NCBI RefSeq assembly: GCF_965363235.1
Contig: NC_134838.1
Span: 15,346,441-15,410,440 of the forward strand
DNA length: 64,000 bases
DNA from: Mytilus galloprovincialis
Lineage: Eukaryota; Mollusca; Bivalvia; Mytilida; Mytilidae
Direction: 5' to 3'
In this document: positions 32,140-44,540 of the stretch, piece by piece
Layout: each line of letters begins with the position of its first letter
Numbering within the stretch: the stretch's first letter is position 1
Notes under the pieces: generated by a model
Database searches by the model: none
What the model was told of the DNA's origin: nothing
The model's input: the letters and a program-made list of their open reading frames with translations, nothing else
Program-made: the position numbers and the translations under genes

Positions 32140-32721
32140 AAGGAGTAGGGGCATTAAGGCCTGGTTTTGGCCCAGGAAAATAAAATGTTTGATAACTTTT
32201 TCAAATTGGCACATAATCTTAAGAAATGCATAGGATCAAGAAATATAAATGAAAAACATTAAGATTCTTATGTGATGACGTCACAATTACGGCATAATAT
32301 GTACTGTTTTCACAAAAACGATGAAAATTCAGAATTTATGCAGTTTTCTATCTTTATTTCTGTTTTGGAAACATCGTGCGCAGCCAAGAAACAACAAAAT
32401 AATTTAACTGAAGCTTTATCATTACTATTGACAAAATCTCACGAAATATAAAGTTGTTTCTTGGGTGCGCACATACTTTTCCAATCGAAAATATACTTAA
32501 AAATTTGAAGAAAAACAAGGAAAAACACAAAATTTTACAAAATATGCAAATTAAGGCATGATTCGTTGCCATGGTAACTTGTTCAATGTCCAAAATTATT
32601 TAGTTTTTCTGAATACCTTCTACCTGAGATACTTTTCAGTAATTTAAAAATATGTATGATAACTTTTAAATTTGCAGTAATTTTTGGGCCAAATAAGGGC
32701 CTTATTGCCCCTACTCCTTTG
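32140..32721. mobile_element. Terminal-inverted-repeat element, about 580 bp (AAGGAGTAGG family), copy 1
   Basis: Left end AAGGAGTAGGGGCATTAAGG with continuation CCTGGTTTTGGCC; the right end reads CCTTATTGCCCCTACTCCTT, its reverse complement. The same end type brackets 38671-39258. Non-coding, MITE-like. Confidence 0.65.
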
Positions 32722-32760
32722 AAACTTTGAAATGGACTTTTAAACAAAATCAATCTTTTT

Positions 32761-35060
32761 AGCTCACCTGGCCGAAAGGCCAAGTGAGCTTTTCTCATCA
32801 CTTGGCGTCCGGCGTCCGGCGTCCGTCGTCGTCGTCCGTCGTCGTCGTCCTGCGTTAACTTTTACAAAAATCTTCTCCTCTGAAACTACTGGGCCAAATT
32901 TTACCAAACTTGGCCACAATCATCATTGGGGTATCTAGTTTAAAAAATGTGTCCGTCGACCCGGGCAACCAACCAAGATGACCGCCATGGCTAAAAATAG
33001 AACATAGGGGTAAAATGCAGTTTTTGGCTTATAACTCAAAAACCAAAGCATTTAGAGCAAATCTGACACTGTAGTAAAATTGTTCATCAGGTCAAGATCT
33101 ATCTGCCCTGAAATTTTCAGATGAATCGGACATTTCGTTGTTGGGTTGCTGCCCTTGAAATGGTAATTTTAAGGAAATTTTGCTGTTTTTGGTTATTATC
33201 TTGAATATTATTATAGATAGAGATAAACTGTAAACAGCAATAATGTTCAGCAAAGTAAGATCTACAAATAGGTCAACATGACCAAAATGGTCAGTTGACC
33301 ACTTTAGGAGTTATTGCCCTTTATAGTCAATTTTTAACCATTTTTCGTAAATCTTAGTAATCTTTTAGAAAAATCTTCTCCTCTGAAACTACTGGGCCAA
33401 ATTTAACCAAACTTGGCCATAATCATCATTGGGGTATCTAGTTTAAAAAATGTGTCCAGTGACCCGGCCAACCAACCAAGATGGCCGCCATGGCTAAACA
33501 TAGAACATAGGTGTAAAATGCAGTTTTTGGCTTATAACTCAAAAACCAAAGCATTTAGAGCAAATCTGACGGAGTAAAATTGTTTATCAGGTCAAGATCT
33601 AACTTCCCTGAAATTTTCAGATGAATCAGACAACCCGTTGTTAGGTTGCTGCCCCTGAATTAGTAATTTTAAGGAAATTTTTGCTATTTTTGGTTATTAT
33701 CTTGAATATTATTATAGATAGAGATAAACTGTAAATAGAAAAAATGTTCAGCAAAGTAAGATTTACAAATAAGTCAACATAACCAAAATGGTCAGTTGAC
33801 CCCTTTAGGAGTTATTGCCCTTTATAGTCAATTTTTAACCATTTTTCGTAAATCTTAGTTATCTTTTACAAAAATCTTCTCCTCTGAAACTACTGGGCCA
33901 AATTTAACCACACTTTGCCATAATCATCATTGGGGTATCTAGTTTAAAAAATATGTCCGGTGACCCGGTCAACCAACAAAGATGGCCGCCATGGCTAAAA
34001 ATAGAACATAGGGGAAAAATGCAGTTTTTGGCTTATAACTCAAAAACCAAAGCATTTAGAGCAAATCTGACATGGGTAAAATTGTTCATCAGGTCAAAAT
34101 CTATCTGCCCTGAAATTTTCAGATGAATCGGACATTCCGTTGTTGGGTTGCTGCCCCTGAAATGGTAATTTTAAGGAAATTTTGCTGTTTTTGGTTATTA
34201 TCTTGAATATTATTATAGATAGAGATAAACTGTAAACAGCAATAATGTTCAGCAAAGTAAGATCTACAAATAAGTCAAATGACCAAAATGGTCAGTTGAC
34301 CACTTTAGGAGTTATTGCCCTTTATAGTCAATCTTTAACCATTTTTCGTAAATCTTAGTAATCTTTTAGAAAAATCTTCTCCTCTTAAACTACTGGGCCA
34401 AATTTAACCAAACGTAGCCATAATCATCATTTGGGTATCTAGTTTAAAAAATGTGTCCGGTAACTCGGCCAACAAACCAAGATGGCCGCCATGCTAAAAA
34501 TAGAACATGGGGGTAAAATGCAGTTTTTTGGCTTATAACTCAAAAACCAAAGCATAAAGAGCAAATCTGACAGGAAGTAAAATTGTTGATCAGGTCACGA
34601 TCTATCTGCCCTGGAATTTTCAGATGAATCGGATAATCGGTTGTTAGGTTACTGCCCCTGAATTGGTAATTTTGAGGAAATTTTGCTGTTTTTTTGTTAT
34701 TATCTTGAATATTATTATAGATAGAGATAAACTGTAAACAGCAATAATGTATAGCAAAGTAAGAACTAAAAATAAGTCGGTATGACCAAAATAGTCAATT
34801 TACCCCCTAAGGAGTTATTGCCCTTCATAGTCAATTTTTAACAATTTTCTTAAAATTTGAAGATTTTCAATAACATTTTCCACAGAAAGTACTGTTATAG
34901 ATAGAGATAATTGTAAGCAGCAAGAATGTTTAGTAAAGTAAGATGTACAAACACATCACCATCACCAAAACACAATTTTGTCATAAATCCATCTGTGTCC
35001 ATTGTTTAATATTCACATATAGACCAAGGTGAGCGACACAGGCTCTTTAGAGCCTCTAGT
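32761..35060 (+). mobile_element. 2.3-kb interspersed element with four 500-bp internal repeats and hairpin ends (Helitron/HINE-like candidate)
   Basis: The 5' end folds as GCTCAC-CT-GGCC-gaaa-GGCC-AA-GTGAGC (32762-32787), followed by a GGCGTCC/GTCGTC microsatellite. The 3' end has hairpin GGCTCT-TT-AGAGCC (35041-35054) then CTAGT, which fits the Helitron CTRRT ending, though spacing is short and the 5' TC is not at the very edge. Internal repeats start at 32871, 33373, 33875 and 34375 (periods 502, 502, 500). Element family recalled as widespread in bivalves; no coding capacity. Confidence 0.7.
32861..34870 (+). repeat. Four tandem units of about 501 bp inside the 2.3-kb element
   Basis: Each unit starts AAAAATCTTCTCCTCTGAAA and contains AAGATGGCCGCCATGGCTAA and GCTTATAACTCAAAAACCAA. 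The fourth is the most diverged and decays at its end. Confidence 0.85.
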
Positions 35061-37090
35061 TTATTTCTGTTTTAGCATGACGTATATAATTGAGTTTAGG
35101 AAATCTCATAACGTTTGAGCAGCAGACCAAAAGATTTTATTACATACCTACATACATAATCATAAACACATTAAAATCAGTATAAAAGTTTGAACACCCG
35201 ACAATGTAGATCACAAGTGTAAGGTGGTGGGCGTTGAGTTTAAACTTATTGCTAAATGATGTTTTAGTACTTTCTGGTGCATGTCGACCTTGCAAAAGAA
35301 AAAAAAAGTAGCGTTACATCATTAGTATTTCAGTATAGCACGTGTTTGAATCAAATAATGTTTTACGAACATTTAAGAAGGGTTTTAATGGGATTTATAT
35401 TTGAAACAGTTATGAAAATTAACAAGGACGTCCATTTTTAACAGGTTACCGTGAATGGTATGTATCAGTATTAAATGGCCTACCGTTGTCCTTCCACGGG
35501 TAATCTTGACAGTAACATTCCACGGAGGTCATAATCTTAACCAAAAATGTTTCACGATCTCTTTTCGTGAATTACAGTAACCACTATAATCACAGACTTA
35601 AAAAAACGCAACACACATTTTATTTTTATTTTTTTACATCACGTCATGATTAATCGTTGGACTATTGCTATACATGCATAATACCCTTCTTTTTTATCAC
35701 AAAATTTCAATACCTGACAAACCTGCAATTATTGGACATACGGACACTTGAATTGGTAAGTTTCAATGTAGCCAAAACTTAGCAATAAAATGTTAATCAA
35801 GACATACAGTCAAAACGGTCGGGTTACTGTCTCTTTGATACATCTCCAATTTCCAGTCTCAACTTTAAAAGTAGTCATTGTATTGATGCTGGGCAATTTA
35901 ACGTCCGAAATTTCGTCTCTCAGTCCTTCCAACATCGATACATGCAGACGGTTTTTGTAAATAACCATCCATGGCTAGGTCAACTGCAAATCAAATTAAA
36001 GTTAACAGATTACACCGCATATAGATATTACCGCTATAACAGACTGCAATGGGTAAGGCAAATGACAGTTACAAAAGAGAAAAAACTGAAATAAAAAAAA
36101 AATAAAACCCATAGAACTGATCGAGGTCTTTGTAAACATTTAGGTATTGTTAACATACTTTCATTTCCCCGAAAAAAGAAAAGAAAAAAGGTTCCAGTGC
36201 ATACCACATAGTTTTAAAACTAAACGTCACGTAATCAGACGATGAATCAATGCATGAAATTTATGTTTATATACATTTTTTCCAAGTAATGTATGTTTAA
36301 AAAATGAAAATTTAAAAAAGTTAATCTAGTATTGCGTTTTAACAGAAAATCAGTTTATCAATTAAAAACCGGAAACTTTCCATTTCCAAATTATTTCGAA
36401 ATAAAATGATATTAAAAATTAAATTTGGGGATTTATCGAATCCATACATGCTTATTTTATTTTCAATTCCGCGAAAAGTATTTAACACGACTGGGGGTGA
36501 AAGTATTTAAACAAATTGCTATGTAGGATTATATTTTTATTAAACATCACAAAAGTTATAATTGTTTATAACAAACATAAATATTGGTCTTAATACGATT
36601 TTAATTTGATATGAATTTGATAACCAGTTTGAAGTAAAAAAAAAAAATGGCAGTTAGCTTCTCGTATAGTTTTGAAAAATTTAAATCGAATATTTTTTTC
36701 TTTGTTAGAAAATTTGAAATTAAAGTGATTACAAATATATTAATTAATGAAAAGTAACGCATTTGATCAGAGTAATTACATTTTTCTTGGGTTAATTCTT
36801 TGATGGCTGTTTAAAATTCAGTTGCAAAAAATACATGTATTTAAGAGAAAATATTATGTTAATGTAATACTGACATGCAATGTGTTGTATAAGACCGAGA
36901 CCTTGAATAATTTTAAAATGCACAAGCTAACAACTTGATAGTGCACAAGATCCATATCACACCGTTAGAACTTTTACGGGTTTTGCTCATAATTGAAGGT
37001 CGCAAGGTGACAAAAAAATTTGTCACACGACATTCTGATTACGGATCTGTTAGACAAGATTTCCTTATTTTTATTCCCCACCTACGATAG
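35061..37090. other. Intergenic stretch with no supported gene
   Basis: AT-rich, no open frame of note and no repeat with a second copy in the window that I could see. Confidence 0.4.
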
Positions 37091-37440
37091 TAGAAGGGCA
37101 TTATGTTTTCTGGTCTGTGCGTTCGTTCGTTCGTCCGTTCGTCCGTCGTACCGTCCGTTCGTTCGTTCGTCGTACCGTCCGTTCGTTCGTTCGTCCGTCT
37201 GTTTGTTCGTTCGTCCGTCCGTCTGTCCCGCTTCAGGTTAAAGTTTTTGGTCAAGGTAGTTTTTGATGAAGCTGAAGTCCAATCAACTTCAAACTTAGTA
37301 GACATGTACCTCATGATATGATCTTTCTAATTTAATGCCAAATTTAGTTTTTGGACCCATCTTCACGGTCCACTGAACATAAAATATGATAGTGCGAGTG
37401 GGGCATCCGTGTACTATGGACACATTCTTGTTAGAATTAT
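37065..37440 (+). repeat. CGTT/CGTC microsatellite inside an interspersed repeat
   Basis: 37108-37230 is a (CGTTCGTC)n-type array. Its flanks, with CTACGATAGTAGAAGGGCAT before and CTTCAGGTTAAAGTTTTTGG after, are the type of repeat body that often carries such arrays in bivalves (recalled). Open frames on both strands here are low-complexity translations, not genes. Confidence 0.65.
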
Positions 37441-38670
37441 TTTTGACATTAGATAAGCATGCTTTCTTCAACTACCCTTATTGGGGCAACATAGATCAAA
37501 AGGTGGTTAAGTTGATTTGTTCATGTTTAATTTGGAATTTTATATTACCATTTATCTAATTAATGACATATAGGATAGTACAATTATTTTGTAGGATAAA
37601 GATTTTTATACATCAAACAATTTATCACTGTTTCTATGAAACGAAAAGATTAATAGTAATATATACCCTTCTATAGCATTACGACTGAAAAGAAAGATGA
37701 TGAGGTTTCCCTCCCCTGTCCCACAAATGATGAATTAACCACCCATCGTAGAGGTCCACCTTCAGTATTTATATAACGTGAAGAATTTACAACAAGCACG
37801 TACAAGATGTTGTGTAGCAAAATGGGACAAAATCGCGGATAATAAGTATGTAAAAGTTCACAATCCCCGATTAAATTACCATACTTTATAATTTGTGGCA
37901 AATGAGACAATAGAGTGCCAATAGAATCATAGATAATTGTTGTGCTAAATCATTATTTCAGTCGGTTTACGAAATGCTAGTAATTATTTAACGCATTAAC
38001 AACGTACATAACAACGATCTAGGACTTCCTTGTTGGTGTCTACTCAATATTTACAGAAGACTATGATGAATTAACAAATTATTTTTAAATACCACGTACG
38101 ATGTATTGAATTTCATTTTTTTTATTATGAATAAGTTTTTAAAATGTTTTATTGCAAAACAATTCTGCATGTATGATTTTTAATTAGATCTAGCTGGCAA
38201 GGTCTTAGTTGAAGGTAGAGTCGTCAATTAGAATCACGTACTTAACATGTTTGTCGACACAAGTAGTGGAACATATGCGAACGTACGTACTCGAATTACA
38301 TTGTTTTGGAGAACCTTTAATCTTGACTGACAATACTTGTTTTTCGAAACACAAGAAATTAAATGTTTATTTAATGCGTAGCTATCTATTTTCAAAAAGA
38401 CGCCACACTATGTTTTGTTTATTTTGTTCAAGATATTCAGTATTCGGATTAAAGTCGTAGTTTTGTATTTTATAAAAAAAGATAGCATATTTCCAACCTA
38501 GTGTACAGTTCTAGCTTGTTGAAAAAATGAGTTGTCTATTTTCGATATTTTTTCATAATCGCAGTCAAATTTATAAGTGTATTACTGCTTTAAAAAACCC
38601 TCAGAAGTCAAACGAGAAACCTAGTCATCAAAAATAGAGTAAACATAAGCATTCGCAAATGTTATTTGAA

Positions 38671-39258
38671 AAGGAGTAGGTCAGTTCAGTAAGACCCCTT
38701 TTTGGCCCCAAAATATAACAGTTTTACAAAATTGTTAAAATGTAAACTTTTAGTTATTTATTGGACAGTAGAATGCTTCTGCTACATAAATATGGGCTGT
38801 TTTTGACAATACAATGCATATATATCCGGTACTAGCACCATTAAGTCGTGCTAAATTACTGAAATCTTCACAATTCTAGCATTTTAGTTAAATTTTAGTC
38901 GGTTTTCGTGTAAAACGAAAGTGGCCGCATTCGTGTTCATCCTTAATATTGAAATGTAAGTTGTATTTTATGATAATACATAACATATATAAAGGTTGAG
39001 GATGAACACGGATGCGGCCACTTTCATTTTTGACAAAAACCATCTGAAAAATGACATTTTTCGGCATATTTGGTAGATTTTTCATATTTGAGCTTGAATC
39101 GGATCGTTTTTAATGACTTAATCAGTTAAAATCTTTCCCATAAACTAATTAATTCAAATAAAATAGACACTTAAGTATTTAAAAAGTGGTCAAAATATTT
39201 CGTCAGATGAACCTGAAATTTGAGGCCAAAATCGGTCCTTACCGGACCTACTCCTTTG
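38671..39258. mobile_element. Terminal-inverted-repeat element, about 588 bp (AAGGAGTAGG family), copy 2, with nested palindrome
   Basis: Left AAAGGAGTAGGTC / right GACCTACTCCTTT, with GTAAGACC / GGTCCTTAC just inside. A second inverted pair lies in the middle: a stretch with CGAAAGTGGCCGCATTCGTG (38917-38942) mirrors one with ACACGGATGCGGCCACTTTC (39005-39030). Nested inverted pairs would allow a cruciform. Non-coding. Confidence 0.65.
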
Positions 39259-41456
39259 AATATCAAACAAAAGGATATGTAGAATGACTTTCTAGAACAA
39301 ACGTTTTTCAGTTTTTCAGAAACACAGGATTTCTTGTCTTTCGGTCATTTGTTTTGTTTCGTGTAAATGTTATTTGTATATTCGTCCCGTTTAACTGTGC
39401 AGTACATTCTTTTCTTTGTTAAGTCTGACTTGATAAGTTTATTCATCCATTATATTGTAACTGTTGAGTGTTTTTGGTTTGTATGAAAGAATTTGTTATG
39501 TTTATACTACTTGAACTTCAAGCTTCATGTAATGCATTTTTTTTTATAAAAAAGTAAACGAAAATGTTCTTATCCACTTCAACAATAAAAAAAAATCAAA
39601 TTTAATCTTATGTAAGATTTGACTATCATTTTTTCAAGTTTTTAAATTTGATAAATGCTTATATCATTCCATGGACATTGATGCTATGTAGAGCGAAGCA
39701 TTTATTTTTTTAAAATTAATAGCATCATACTGGTAAAGTTCTGATCAAGTTTATCGGCGAACAGGCTTATTTTTTTTATATTTTGTGTTGTCACTCCACT
39801 GTTCTTGGTTAGAGAAAGGATTGAGAGATCGCAAAAAAATGTTTAACTATAACACAAACTATATGCATCTGTCTTAAGTTATGAATCTGTAATGCAGTGT
39901 TTGTCGTTAGTGTATGTCTGCTCAGTAAAATGGGCTCGCCAATCTTCGATTTGACAATATGTTAAAAAGAAAATAGGACCTTCGTTTAAGCAAACATTAA
40001 TCCGTCACACTTTAGTCGTGTTACGTAACAAACCTGTAATAGTAAAGACGGATAATTTAACATCATATGATATAATCGTACAGGGTTTTCATTTCAGAAA
40101 GAAGTAGAACTCAAAACTCTTTGAACTGTAACCAAACTTCCTTGTCTGTTCTTAAGAAAAAATCGTGTTCTGAATATTATTATTTTATAACATAAATACA
40201 AAAGCGCTACATTAGTATTCCGTTTGCAATATATTTTTATTTTCTAAATCTTGTTCGTTTCAAGGTTATTGTACAAAATATAATTAAATATGTACATAGC
40301 TTGACGGTTTGGTTATATATCTATAATTACTCAGCATAATGAAATAAAAAGAAAATTAAAATGATTAAGAAACCAATATCATTATCCAAAATCTGTTACA
40401 GAAAGAAAGAAAAAACGAAATTAATTATAAAGATTGGTACATATAACACTGCATGATATAATGATTTTGTAAAAAGTCATAAAAATGTTTAATTGCCTAA
40501 TATCAGGATTCATAAGTGTTAATAACGCATGCTCTGATAGATAAAGTCCATGTGTGTGCTCCTACTGAAATGTTGACTTTGCGACTTCAAAGCTTTTCGA
40601 TCCTTATATTTTTCTTCTTTGAATTTCCTAGTAATCAAAACGGAACATACTAAATTCAATCTACATTATGCATAAGAAAAATATCAAAGTCGCTGGTAAA
40701 ACAATTGTCTTAAATGTCAGCCTAGAACAGTCAGAACAGAATATAAAATCCGATGGGGTAAAACTGAAAGGTCACTATACGTACTTTAGCAAAGTGCAAA
40801 ACACGTACAATATAGTAAGCTATGAAAGACTCCGATACGACAACAGGTGATTGTCCTATTAGTACCCCCTTTTTTGGGTGAAAAAACGATTGAAAAAAAG
40901 GGGGGGGGGTATTACCACACATTTTTTAAAAAGATTTATGTGTTGAATTTATTTGGGTTATTCTTATAAATGTTATCATTAGTTTTGGAAACCAAATAAT
41001 TGTTTCTATAACTCCTTCTTTGATGGACATTAAGTCCTTTCAATCAATCCCTAACATCCAACTTGGGACAAAAGATAATAGCGTCAGACTGATATAATTC
41101 CTTCTGTAAAAATTCACCTCAAAGATCGATTTAGTGAAGTCAATGAATTCAAATATTTCATAAGCAAAATGGAAAGGAACAGAATTCTATAATTATGTCC
41201 ATTCAACTCGAATTGAAAAGTATATTTAATAAACTCAACATAACCATTTATACTAGGAAGGTCAATGAAGGACAGGTGAATCGAAACCAATAGAAATGTT
41301 TGAGCAGCAGTATACTACTGTCGCCTTTATTTACTCTTCTATTTGATGAAGGTAAAACAAGTTCATAATAAAATTGATCAAATTAACTATTAAGAAAAAT
41401 CGTTAAATGTTTTGACCAGTTTGAATTAAAAAAAATCTGTTTACACTTCACTCCTA

Positions 41457-42678
41457 CATACCTGCCAACTTTTGAAAGTGCCCATGGGGGTTTTAGTGCG
41501 CGACAACAATTTCAAAGGTTACAATTCTTTGCAACGACTATTTTGCGCGTGCTGTTTTGTGGTCTAGAAAAAGTGTCATATTTGTAAAATGAGCTTACAT
41601 GCCTTTTTCTTAAGTTTATTTGCATGATTCTAGTTATTATATCAGCAGAAAACATGTAGCTTATTTTAAGACCAGGAATTATTTTCATTTGTAAGGATAC
41701 TAAATAGTTGTTGACTTTTCCAATTTAAAATTATACACAAAGAAGGACCTTTATCAGGTTGGGAACAACACCTAGGGATACCCCCTCAATGTTAGGACAT
41801 TAAAAACCATTGTTTTAAGTACAAATGAGCACATATTCATATTATTTGAAGAAACTTTTCCCAAATAACTATACATCTTATGATCTATCTGGTATGATTT
41901 GGTCAATACATGTCGAAGAATTGGCCTTATATCTTCTTTATCATTTAAAATAATTGGACCCTTCATTTAGAAAAGCTGTTCCAAATAAATGTCAGAATTT
42001 CCCATTTTTAAGTTAATAAATCTACATTTTTCTATTTTATTTTTTACAAGAGTAAAATGACCCCTTGACTATGGTTAGTCCCTCATTTAAGGGATTCCTC
42101 ATGATGATGTGGGGTGGGGGGTGGGGGGTGGGGGGGTTGTCCATGTGAAAAATAAAGAATAGTACATTATACTTTAAATGATTTGGTATTTTAATTGAAT
42201 ACATAAATAAAATTATTTTACAGCAAGTGTAATAAATTAGTGAATAAAATACTAATTATTATCCTTATGGTAGTACTGCATCATTGAAGTTTGTCAGTCA
42301 GTCATGCTTTTATTCTTATTCTGTGTAAGAACCTCCTTGCAGGTGAAAAAATCATTTGCCATGTTCACGATTTTACTATTCTGACCAACAAACAGAGGAA
42401 TCCACAACACAAGTTCAATATCTAGCATGTTAAAATAATCTTGAGAGAAAACGTTTTTGATTGGCTGATTAATTTGATCATGAGAAACATACATTTTGAT
42501 TGGCTGAACACGATTTTCTTCCATTGGACACAGTTCAAAATCGGGAACAATCATATTTTTCGTGTAGATTTTCACCAAATCGTGTTTTAGAGGGTTTTTC
42601 AGGAACACGATCGTGCAATCGTGACAAAGGGTCAAAATCGTGTAGTACACGCCTAAATCGTGAAAGTTGGCAGGTATG
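41457..42678. mobile_element. DNA transposon-like element, 1222 bp, with inverted ends and 6-bp target duplication
   Basis: Ends CATACCTGCCAACTTT and AAAGTTGGCAGGTATG are perfect inverted repeats. CTCCTA flanks both sides (41451-41456 and 42679-42684). The duplicated segment near 46070 still has the empty site, ACTCCTATCGTCTGC, which confirms the insertion. The 118-codon open frame inside (minus) has no recognisable domain, so it is non-autonomous. Superfamily not assigned; six-base duplications are uncommon. Confidence 0.85.
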
Positions 42679-43287
42679 CTCCTATCGTCTGCACTAATTC
42701 AGACAGTATTGTCGCACTTGAAGTTACTTTGTTGTAAGTACAGATTTTGTTGGCACTTTTGGAAAATTCATAAGGTCGACTGAGCAAATTGAAACCTGCT
42801 ACCGTGTAATTTTCTGAAAATCCAAATGACTAGTTACTCAAAATTAATCCTAAATATTTCCTCTAAAGATGGCATTTAATAAAAATTATTTTACATATAC
42901 ATTGTGGTCTCCTGTCTGGTCTGAACTCTTTGTCGCTTTTAAAAAAAATAGTTTTAAATATATTTCAGGAAGGTTTTCTTTTATGAATAAGAAAATGTGG
43001 TATAATTTCCAATGAGAAAGTCATCGACCACATAACACATGACATAAATGTAACTATCTACAAGTCTCTAAACGGCCTTCAAACAGGAGAACAGAACCAG
43101 TACTTCATAAAATGTTACAATAGACACACACATGAAAAATGTATTAAAAACAATACATTTTTGGACTGAGAAAGCAAGTCCTATAACGTAATTTATTTTC
43201 ATCTAAAGAGAAAACATTTCTCTGGTAATTTAATTCTGGCTTAAAAAGTATCTACAATTCTATACTTTTTGAGTTAGTAGGATACGA

Positions 43288-43345
43288 TAAAATTGAGAAT
43301 GGAAATGGGGAATGTGTGAAAGAGACAACGACCTGACCGAGAAAT
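43288..43345 (+). repeat. SINE-like family A fragment (duplication copy 1)
   Basis: AAAATTGAGAATGGAAATGG and AAAGAGACAACGACCTGACC. The equivalent position of copy 2 has the same fragment (46563-46613), so it predates the duplication. Confidence 0.75.
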
Positions 43346-44060
43346 AACACTACTTTAGTTGTCAATAGTTGTATCCTTTAGGTAATAAGGTGTCGATGCT
43401 AACTTTGTAGTTTGTAAATTTATTCACAAATTGTAATTTTGTAAATGGACATTGATGCTATGTAGAGCTAATCATTTATTTTTCAAATTAATAGCATCAT
43501 ACTGGTAAAGTTAACGTTCTGATCAAGTTTATCGGCGAACAGGTTTATTTTGATTTTGTGATTTTCTTTTATTATTTTCTTTTCATAAAGCTAAAAAGGG
43601 ATGATTTGCACGAGAGAAAAGAAATGCACACCAAGAATTTGCCCTTATTTTGTCCCAGCATCAACGTTTCGCTGGTATTGAACACTATATGCAGTTTAAG
43701 ACGAAGGACCAATTTTCCTTTGTAAATTGGATAATTTCAAATATTGGGGCCATTTTAATTTAGTCTTTAAATCTGTCAACATATGCAGTATCACAGCTCC
43801 AATGTGTATACTTTTAAGTTCTAGCAATATCATATCGGGGATCATTTAAGAAAAAATGTCGAAACGATCAGCATCTAACGGTAACTCAAAACTGCTATTT
43901 TGGTAGATTTTACCAAATCTTTAGCACTAGTTCATAACCCGAAATTTGTATATGATAACTCGAAAACCATATTATGTTGGAAGTGACGCTATAAATTGTC
44001 GTTCGGATACACACGGATTATTTTTGTTTTTGTTTATTTAGAGATGTCCAATCAAAGCAA

Positions 44061-44540
44061 AATTTTATAAATGCAATTTGAATCACAAGGTCTTCAACAG
44101 CAATACGTAGAAAAAATAAAAAAACACTTTTAGATCGGTTCTTTATTTTATTTGATGAATTTTATAAATGCAATTTGAATCACAAGGTCTTCAACAGCAA
44201 TACGTAGAAAAAAAATAAAACACTTTTAGATCGGTTCTTTATTTTATTTAATGAATTTTATAAATGCAATTTGAATCACAAGGTCTTCAACAGCAATACG
44301 TAGAAAAAAAATAAAACACTTTTAGATCGGTTCTTTATTTTATTTAATGAATTTTATAAATGCAATTTGAATTACAAGGTCTTCAACAGCAATACGTAGA
44401 AAAAAAATAAAAAACTTTTAGATCGGTTCTTTATTTTATTTAATGAATTTTATAAATGCAATTTGAATCACAAGGTTTTCAACAGCAATACGTAGAGAAA
44501 AAATAAAACACTTTTAGATCGGTTCTTTATTTAATTTAAT
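44061..44540 (+). repeat. Satellite-like array: five copies of a 96-bp unit
   Basis: Units start at 44061, 44158, 44254, 44350 and 44446 (periods 97, 96, 96, 96). Each contains AATTTTATAAATGCAATTTG and AACAGCAATACGTAGA. Near-identical copies imply recent amplification; the array is absent from duplication copy 1. Confidence 0.9.

Larger units (their letters stand above)
39667..43375 (+). repeat. Tandem segmental duplication, copy 1
   Basis: Begins near TGGACATTGATGCTATGTAG and ends after a family A fragment followed by ACTACTTTAGTTGTCAATAG. It aligns in order with 43443-46650. Copy 1 carries a 1222-bp element (41457-42678) that copy 2 lacks. No supported gene. Confidence 0.8.

Noticed and set aside
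37020-37321. Open frames on both strands rich in S-V-R-P-S or R-T-N-E-R-T
   Set aside because: They are translations of the CGTT/CGTC microsatellite.
42294-42650. 118-codon minus-strand frame inside the 1222-bp element
   Set aside because: No transposase motif and overlaps the terminal region; probably chance.
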